Of a stretch of DNA of 64,000 bases, positions 56,348 to 64,000 are shown one piece after another. The translations under genes and the position numbers were made by a program. This stretch comes from Congeria kusceri (taxonomy: Eukaryota; Mollusca; Bivalvia; Myida; Dreissenidae). Location of the stretch: contig CM051025.1 in assembly GCA_027627225.1 (NCBI GenBank), positions 49,970,181 to 50,034,180 on the forward strand, in the 5' to 3' direction. The stretch's first letter is position 1; every line of letters starts with the position of its first letter. The notes beneath the pieces were generated by a model. That model worked only from the letters and a program-made list of their open reading frames with translations. It made no database searches and had not been told where the DNA came from.

Positions 56348-57296
56348 GCCCCGGTCACACTGTTACGATTTTGGCTACGATTGCCCACGATTTACAAAAT
56401 CTTGGCAAAGCGTGGTAAAGCGTGAACACATTTACTGGCATCTGTGTGAATCTTGTAGAATCTTGGGGGATCCTTATCGATCGTGAAGCGCTACGACAGT
56501 TTTGAACATGTTCAAAACATTCGTAGCTTATCGTAGCGCCGCCACGATTTTTTCAAAACGTAGGACAATCCAAGCGCCAGCGTATCTCAATCTGGCTTAT
56601 ACTTACAGCCATCGTAGAGGCATTCGTGGCCTTTCATGTTTAATCGTGGTAAATCGTAACTGATTGTATGACATATATGTTACAAGACTGTAGTACGTTA
56701 TGGTACGTTTTGCTACGTATATGGTACGGATTTCTACGCTTGCCCTACTGTTCAGTTACGATTCCAGAAGGATCTTCAGCGACAACTATCATGACTTCTC
56801 ACGAATATACACGATGGACCACGACAACGCGACGATTGGGTCGCGTTGCCTGTAGAGTTTATCGCGATGTTACTACGCACTCACTACATTTGGCTACGTT
56901 GGTGTCACGATTATGCATGAGGCATCTTAATGTCCAAATCGCATTGACGCGTAGTGAAGCGTGGTAATTATTGGCTACTCGTAAGTTTTCTTTAATCTTA
57001 CTACAATCTTAGGATGAACGTTAACAATCGTCTGTAATCGTCTGTTACCGTAGCGTATACTTGACGCTAGCGTATCAAAACCGTAACAGATCGTATCATA
57101 TATTGGTGAAATCGTGGTGAATCGGCTGCGGAAACCTACTAGTATCGTAGATATTCGTAGTCTCGTCCCACAACAACCGTAGGTATTCATAGCAAGACAC
57201 AATCGGGACACTGTGCAACCTGACTCATCACGATTAACACGTCCACGATCAATCGTAGGCTATCGTAACCCAAAATCGTGACAGTGTGACCGGGGC
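56348..57296. mobile_element. TTAA family I, copy 2 (949 bp)
   Basis: GCCCCGGTCACACTGTTACG at the left and CGTGACAGTGTGACCGGGGC at the right. TTAA is present on the left (56344-56347), but the right side runs directly into another partial copy (TATACAAGACTG), so its target site is lost. Confidence 0.85.
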
Positions 57297-57640
57297 TATA
57301 CAAGACTGTACTACGTTATGGTATTTTTTTTGCTACGTATATGGTACGGATTTCTACGCTTGCCCTACGAGTCAGTTACGATTCCAGTAGGATCTTTAGC
57401 GACAACTATCATGACTACTCTATGGACCTCGACAACGCGACGATTGGGTCGCGATGTTACTGCGCACTTGCTACGTTGGCCTATGTTGTCACGATTATGC
57501 ACGAGGCATCGTCCAAATCGCCTTGAAGCGTATAGAAGCCTGATAATTATTGGCTGCTCGTAAGTTTATCGTTATAAATCTTCTTTAATCTTATTTCAAT
57601 CTTATGAGAGACGTTTACAATCCCCTATCATTAATTACAA
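57297..57640. mobile_element. TTAA family I, second partial copy
   Basis: ACAAGACTGTACTACGTTAT to about AATCTTATGAGAGACGTTTAC repeats the interior of the preceding element (from 56679) with deletions. It continues it in tandem. Confidence 0.8.
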
Positions 57641-58035
57641 ACAAAGAAATCCATGAGGGCTCCACTCAGTATTGTTGAAGATGGAGATATTACTTTTGTA
57701 AAAGGTTGGAACAAAGGTTATACAATGTAAAAATAAAATTATTCAAATTAAAATTATAACTTCGATGTTTATGATTTTTTTGGCGCCGTCATATGTCATA
57801 CTGTCACACACAAACTGAATGATTTGGTCCCGATAGGATAAAACATATAGTCTCTCTGTTCGAAAAAGGCAAATTTTGAATTTTCGTCGAAAAAAGCAAA
57901 ATAACTCTAATGTTTCTGGCCCGATTTGGCCCATTGTGGATTCCATCCGAGACTTCATGTCGACGAAAGACAAACGATGCATGATAGGTCCCCTATACCA
58001 ATTGCTAACCAAGCATTTCATGCTGCGGTGAGCTA
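57640..58035. repeat. Dispersed repeat fragment
   Basis: GGCCCGATTTGGCCCATTGTG, TGATAGGTCCCCTATACCAA and GCGGTGAGCTAAAA match the tail phrases of the block at 22.8-28.5 kb. No gene is seen. Confidence 0.6.
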
Positions 58036-58154
58036 AAAATAACAAAATTAATGTATTGCTATTTGTTTCGACCCATATCATTACATCTTGTTGTATCTAT
58101 GTCATGTTGTTGTTATTTTTTTAATTGCGAATTATTGGACCCAATGCAAGATAA

Positions 58155-58475
58155 AGATGTATAGTGTTTGTGCGGTTGCTTAACTTTTCAATAATTAATT
58201 AATTAATTATATCTGATATGTATATTGTTAATAGTCTGGCATGTTATTGGATGCACTTCACAAACTGTATTTACAAAAACACGTTTTATGTCTATTTCCT
58301 TTATAATTGCTAAATATATCAGAGACATATTTATTGCCAAACTAAATAAAACAATGCAAATCATTGAAACGTTGCAGTCTATGGTGTATTTTCGTTTCTG
58401 TCAAGAATCCTGATTAATCGGTTATTTAGTCAGAATTTGTTGCTGATTACTCGACTAAAATTTTAGACACTGATT
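58155..58475 (-). mobile_element. Truncated, inverted relative of the hAT-type element at 27643
   Basis: From ATAGTGTTTGTGCGGTTGCT to TTAGACACTGATTTACAG it is the reverse complement of about 27655-27980, with many substitutions. Only the left-end half of the element remains. Confidence 0.85.
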
Positions 58476-58964
58476 TACAGTACTACTTGACAGGTTATTT
58501 ACTTGTCATGTACATACCTTTGTCATCAACTACATGTGCCCCAATCCACATAAACCTGTTTTTTGTATTTTGACAGAGTTATGCCCCCTTTTCACAAAGG
58601 TGTTCACTGTTAAGTTTTTATTCAAAAGTCTTATAATTTCTAAACTACATTAGGTACACACTAGAAACCTGGAATCCATCTTTGTAATCAACTCGCGCAT
58701 CAGGTGCAACAATCCCAATAACTCTTCTTTGTTTTTTGACAGAGATATGCCCGCTTCTCACATATATTTGGGGTTGAAAGTTTTTGTTCGAAAGTCTTAT
58801 AATTTTTAAACTACCCGGTACATAAAGTATTCACTGGAAACTTGGACTGAATTCGTAAAATAATTGCCATAACTCAGCTTGGTATTTCAACAAAAAACAT
58901 GCCCGTTTCACTTTCCAAAATATGTACCAACTGAAATACTTCCAATGGTCGAGCGCTATGTCTT

Positions 58965-59238
58965 CTGATAGCTCTTGTTAATTGTCTTTATGGTATGCAA
59001 TACGATGTTTTAATGTATATGGTATCAATGCTCTGAAAGTAGATCATACGTTAAACCATTCTGCTGTATCAATTGTCTTCACATCTTAAAGCGAAATACT
59101 TAGAATAGTATTCTGATAGCTCTTGTTAAATGTCTTTATGGTATACAATACGATGTTTTAATGTATCTGGTATCAATGCTCTAAAAGTAGATCATACGTT
59201 AAACCATTCTGCTGTATTGATTGTCTTCACATCTTAAA
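58965..59238. repeat. 148-bp direct duplication
   Basis: The segment CTGATAGCTCTTGTTAATTG ... CTTCACATCTTAAA occurs at 58965 and 59113 with about five differences. Confidence 0.9.
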
Positions 59239-61191
59239 ACTAATTTAGTCAGCAGCTTGTTATCGCTCTATATACTATAATTGAGCTGTCATGATGTCCA
59301 TAACAGGTTCATAAAAGCAGTATAAAGGTCTTAGGCCGATAATTATCTTGTTTCACTGCGATGATATGACTGATTGTTTGTGATATTATTAGAACACGTC
59401 CCCTGATGACAATTTTATGAGAAACGAGTTATGTATTTATTTTCATATTTTTTCTTTAATTTGAACTTTGAATTTTTTATTTTACTGTACACTGATATTG
59501 AATGATTATGTTGATTTGGTTGATTCTGCAACGCTCAGCTAGTGGTCATAGAGTCGGTCTCTTTTTATTTGTAAAAATACATAAAACTTGCAAACTCGTT
59601 AACTTTTCAGACGTATGATAAAGTTTAATAAATGAAAAACAAAGTAGAGAAGAGCATGTTCGGGTATGTTTTTAGTTTTGAAACAGTGGCGACGAATTGA
59701 ACATGCATTTACGTTATCATATGTTGCAAGCCGAACTTATCTTGAATTTAAATTTGTAAGTTAAACCATTCTCTAATAAACTAAACAGTAAATAACACAT
59801 GTACTCAGACTTATTTTTATCGTCAGAGCATTACTCGCGTTAAATAATGTTCTGCATATTTTTAATGAGGCTAAACCTGTGTTTAAGGTATCAGGAGCAT
59901 TATTTATCTGTCTTTATAAAAGTGAAGTTTCCTTTTTTTGCGTGTCGATCGCGACAAAAACTTCAAAATGGACACGTCTGCGAATGAACCCATTTATAAA
60001 CTAAAATAGGAAGAGAAAATACGTCGGCACTCCTTGATCCATTAACAATGAAATTATGTTATGATTTTCCCGTATCATCGGGCGTGATCTTAATTTTCTA
60101 AATAAATATCATTAATAATCGCATTAAACGCGTTTATAGAGGAACCGTTGGATTCATTTTCGACCAAACACAATGATGAACAGAGTCCGTTGATTTTTAG
60201 TTTGTTGTACACGCCTACCAGATTAAAAAAAGAAACTGCTTCAAAGTTGAACATAACCGATATTGTAAACATTATAAATTATAAGCTCGACAAAAAAAAT
60301 CCCGTTGGTCCTATATGTTTCATATGGATAAAAGATGACTTTAAACTTACAGTTATAATGTAAAAACATGCATGTACCAGTATGTACGTGTATATTACTT
60401 GTATTTCATACAAAATCATAATTACTTTTATAACGCTATTTCAAATGCATTTGTTCCATGATGCATCTGCTATATAATTATGTAATGTATGCATGGTTTT
60501 CATATAACAAACGTAGCACTGTTGTAATTGTCGTGGTTATTGTGAGCAGCTTTGTGTTTACAAATTTGATTGTTCCTGTTTTAACTGCCTCCTTCAACTG
60601 GACAGTTTTAAAATGTTTTTCTATTTAATTCATCTACAAAGAAATAAGAAGGCAAATATAGTATTAATAATTCAATCTGAAACTGAAAATTGAATAGAAA
60701 TACATGTATATTGTCTTAATCGTATATATGTGTATTTAAAGAAATATTAACAAAAGAACACGAACGGACATTTTTTTCAAACTTTATCTGAAAAAACGTA
60801 TAAATTTGCTATTTTAATAGTATTACGCAATGTACAATCCTTACATCAGATGCGAGTTTGAAGGAAACTAGCAGTCATCGCTATGCAACCGTTTTACCAT
60901 CTGAGTTTACGATAATTATTGTATAGTCAGTTTATAAACGTATTCCTATTTTTTATTTAAGTATTCATTTGTCATGTTTGTACCCCAAGGTATTTTTAAG
61001 GAACTCATAACTGACAATAGCCGCTTATAGTGTAACATTATACCAGGACGGTGGTACATTGTCACGACTATTTGCCGCGTTACAGTGACACCACCAAAGC
61101 AGCTTAACACCATTACGAGTAAAAGTCCTAAATTAACAAGCCAATGATTCGTTATGGATCATTCTTCAGTCCATAGCAGACCACTGTGATG
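59239..61191. other. Intergenic; one coding-like frame
   Basis: AT-rich sequence. The only item of note is an open frame at about 60097-60363 that is discussed among the findings. Confidence 0.45.
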
Positions 61192-61203
61192 ACCCGTGGA
61201 ACG

Positions 61204-61508
61204 TTTGTTTGCTGTTTGTTTGTTTGTTTGGATTTTCCGTCGTATTTAACAGTATTTCAGTCATATAACGGAGCTCAGTTAACCTACTGACACTTTTCCT
61301 GGGTAAGCTGGTTTACCAGTACTCAGTGCACATACTTATGCCCATAACTGACAACTGCCCTACTTGAATCAGAGGTAGGGGGAGAATGGCCGTAGAAATA
61401 ATTTCATGACCAATCCCCACACAAGTTATGTGGCCGGGCTGGGAATCGAACCCCCGATCCTAGGATTTGTAGTCCAGCGCTCTACCAACTGATCTAGCCG
61501 GCCCGGCA
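61204..61508 (-). mobile_element. tRNA-headed SINE, full length, 12-bp target duplication
   Basis: Reading the minus strand, a tRNA-like head (GGCCGGCTAGATCAGTTGGT, B box GGGTTCGATTCCC) is followed by a ~200-bp body and a CAAA-repeat tail at 61204-61235. Both sides carry ACCCGTGGAACG (61192-61203, 61509-61520) without mismatch. The body phrases (CTTTTCCTGGGTAAGCTGGT, GAATGGCCGTAGAAATAAT on plus) are, to my memory, shared with molluscan SINEs. Perfect duplication suggests a young insertion. Confidence 0.92.
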
Positions 61509-61520
61509 ACCCGTGGAACG

Positions 61521-62667
61521 ATTGCAGTTCATAATTTACCTCGCCCAATAGCAGACAGACCGGATTCTTACGTTAATAAATATCGGTGTACTAGTACTTA
61601 ACTGTTTCCAAGCGTTAATGTAATACGACAAAATCGGTTCGCTATCCTTGTGTCGTGCATCGTTCTCGGTTACTTTACTGCTTGATTCAATAGTCGTCAG
61701 ATTGCTTTACGCTCTTACCGAATACAGTAACTACATGCAAACCTTGTAATTGCATCGACGATATACACAATTATTTGAGTGCAACTGTTACAGTTAACGA
61801 AGATTTAGCACATTCCCGCGTGCTCCCAGACGTAACCGTAATTCCACAAAGTCGCGCGGCCCAGCGTCTTGACCGGTCGTGGGCGTTACGTATAAACTAA
61901 ACAGACGACAATTCTAATTTCATGACGAAGCGACTTATCCCTGCTTCGTTCGCCGCATTGGAGTATTTATATCACGACAATGTTCTCCTTTCATTAATTT
62001 ATTTCCTTTAATCGCGTTTTTTTCGTTTGCTTCAATTTCGACAAAAGCTCTCGTCTGTCGGCAAATGTCATCTTTTGTCATAGAGTTGAGCTGTACGGGA
62101 ATGGCAAGAGTACAAGTGTATTAAGAATTCAATGCTTCCGAAGAATTATTGACCTTGTACGATACATTAAATGTGCTATGCGCATGCAGAGTGAGAAGTA
62201 CATTCAGAGGGAGAGATTTGAAACATGCATATATATTATGGGACATTCAGATTAAGTTAAAATGTGTGCCTATAAATGTTTACCTTTCTTTCTATCGCAT
62301 AGTTTGAAGTTATTTTATATGAACTATGAACAAAGTGCAGAAAGTGATCGCCTTTTTTACCTTGGATAAGCAATCACTAGTATTTTATTTCATGTTGCAC
62401 ATTTTAAACTGACTCGTTACACCTGTTGGCATACATTTATCTACATTGAAATAAATTGTCCAAACATGTACAACAACGCTCGCTTGGTAATATTTCACAT
62501 TAAATTATCAGTTATGACATCGCGGCCTAGAAAAGGACCATTCTTAATTATGCATACGCAAATTTACCACGGGAACACGTACAGTTGATGTGAAATCTAA
62601 CCGGCTGTTATATTAACTTGATTCGATAGGAGTGAGTGTTGGTGGTGCTGGTGGTATGGTGTATCTG
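61521..62667. other. Intergenic, slightly GC-richer, nothing recognised
   Basis: No repeat family, splice-bounded exon or RNA gene was identified between the SINE and TA-MITE copy 6. Confidence 0.5.
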
Positions 62668-62929
62668 TGAGGCGTGTCATGGGAAGCCCGGGCTTAATGC
62701 ATATGCGTAAAGCGGACCGTCTTGCATCAACCTGTGCAGTATGCACAGGCTAATCCGGGACGACACTTTCCGCCTACAGTGGATTTATGTTTAGAAGAGA
62801 CTTCCTTGAACCAGAAAATACCGTAAAAGCGGAAAGTTTCGTCCTGAATTAGCCTGTGCGGACTGCACAGGCTGATCCGGGACCCTTTACGCACATGCAG
62901 TATGCCCGGTTTTTCTATGACACGCCTCA
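62668..62929. mobile_element. TA-MITE copy 6 (262 bp)
   Basis: Ends TGAGGCGTGTCATGGGAA / TTTTTCTATGACACGCCTCA, TA on the right. The central spacer is in the opposite orientation to most copies (CCACTGT..-type sequence precedes CAGAAAATACCGTAAAAG). Confidence 0.87.
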
Positions 62930-63404
62930 TATGTATAAACGTGGGCGGGGGGGGGGGGTTAGGCCATAAATCTAAAATCCATCACAGCTGTTGCCAAATT
63001 GCTGAACACTGAGCGCAGTACGATCATAACATACTCCCCCTCTTACAATCACCTGACAGAACGCGTATATCAGTCGCCCAATTATCCGCGTGTCAGCCCG
63101 GATTTCACTGTAGAAGGCAGCGCTGGCAATCAGTGAAGGATATTGTCATGTTTGGCCATTTGTGAGGCTGATTTTGATTCAAGGTGTCTTTCCTTTGGTT
63201 GCATTATGTGTGGAATATATTTTCCAGTATGTAAAATGGCCATTGCGCGATGCGTTATGCGCTATACATGCACAGTCTTAACATAAAGCATTCTTAAAGC
63301 TAACGTATACATAATAAAACGTGGATATTTTGATATAAATGATGATTGCAGTAGTGTACACTGAACGTTATTGGTTTAGTTTGGCTAGAAACATAGAAAA
63401 TATA

Positions 63405-63656
63405 TGAGGCGTGTCGTGGGAAAAGGGGCGTTATGCATGTGCGTAAGGTGTCGTCCCGGATTAGCCTGTGCAGTCCGCACAGGCTAATCCAGGACGGCAC
63501 TATCTTCTTTTATGGTATTTTCTGTTGCAAGGAAGTCTCCTCTAGCCATTCAATCCCACTCCACTGAAGGCGGAAAGTGCCGTCCCGGATTAGCCTGTGC
63601 GGACTGCACAGGCTAATCCGGGACGACACAGTCCGGGTTTCACACGACACGCCTCA
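63405..63656. mobile_element. TA-MITE copy 7 (252 bp)
   Basis: Ends TGAGGCGTGTCGTGGGAAAA / TTTCACACGACACGCCTCA, TA on both sides, both hairpins nearly perfect (CCCGGATTAGCCTGTGCAGT and inverse). It is one of the best preserved copies. Confidence 0.9.
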
Positions 63657-64000
63657 TATATGCTTAATGTAATTAGCGATACTAGTATGGTACCTTCCTT
63701 CGTTAAAATCCGTTTCACAACTCTTCATACAATGTCTTGGTGTTTGCCTTAAAAGTTTTACAATATACAACATTTCAATGTCAAGTAAATAGCTCATTTT
63801 GCAGTATAATTTTCCATTGACGCGTGTTTTACGCAATTTGATGAGTATTTATGCTATAAACAAGTCGTGCGTGAAATGTTTAAAATCGCAAAAGCAGCAG
63901 AATTGCTTGTTGAATATGCAATGGCCCGTGAACGCAGTACTCGTGTGAGAACTGAAGGCCATGCTATCTGTTTGTTATGGCAATGAATCAAGAAAACCCG

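Noticed and set aside
61430..61507. Stand-alone tRNA gene on the minus strand
   Set aside because: It is the head of a SINE with body, CAAA tail and target duplication; its anticodon stem has only three pairs.

Overview
The window is animal genomic DNA: AT-rich, split genes with GT-AG introns, no operons, and a very high load of MITEs, a SINE and tandem repeats. The repeat vocabulary (a short TA-flanked MITE with paired GC-rich hairpins, 'monoplacement' repeat tracts containing phrases such as ATATCATAAGAACAAATGTT, a tRNA-headed SINE with a CAAA tail) points to a bivalve mollusc. A dreissenid mussel is my best guess from memory of such repeats, not something the sequence proves.

Only two host genes are supported, both on the minus strand. 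(1) Positions 1-21323 hold part of a large spliced gene, open at its 3' end and probably at its 5' end. Seven exons were read, and all but one junction keep phase. They give a coiled coil, a basic Ser/Pro/Arg stretch with an S-x-I-P motif, then a Ser-rich and very acidic region. I cannot name the family; an EB1-binding microtubule plus-end protein is an inference. (2) Positions 31225-39512 hold a complete five-exon FBXO22 orthologue (F-box plus FIST-C type C-terminus, 394 residues), with every exon junction in phase.

Everything else is accessory. 1-21 kb: introns of gene 1 carrying four full TA-MITE copies, a 0.9-kb TTAA-flanked MITE, a palindromic MITE, and a 42-bp satellite split by an 830-bp hAT-type element with a perfect 8-bp target duplication. 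22.8-31 kb: a dispersed-repeat block containing a 1440-bp tandem duplication and another hAT-type element, then a 57-bp satellite. 31-39.5 kb: FBXO22, with a 56-bp satellite and several MITEs in its introns. 39.7-42.1 kb: a gag zinc-knuckle fragment and a ~170-bp satellite. 42.5-48.2 kb: a 5.7-kb element with terminal inverted repeats that encloses a 4.15-kb element with ~480-bp inverted arms. One arm starts a small three-exon reading frame (90 residues, all junctions in phase). 48-64 kb: minisatellites, microsatellites, clustered TTAA MITEs, a tRNA-bearing TTAA MITE, a young SINE and further TA-MITEs.

The most promising undescribed items are the inverted-arm element with its spliced gene and promoter-like arm ends, and a family of TTAA-flanked inverted-repeat elements that carry an internal tRNA-like Pol III unit (two copies, at 38.8 and 55.4 kb).
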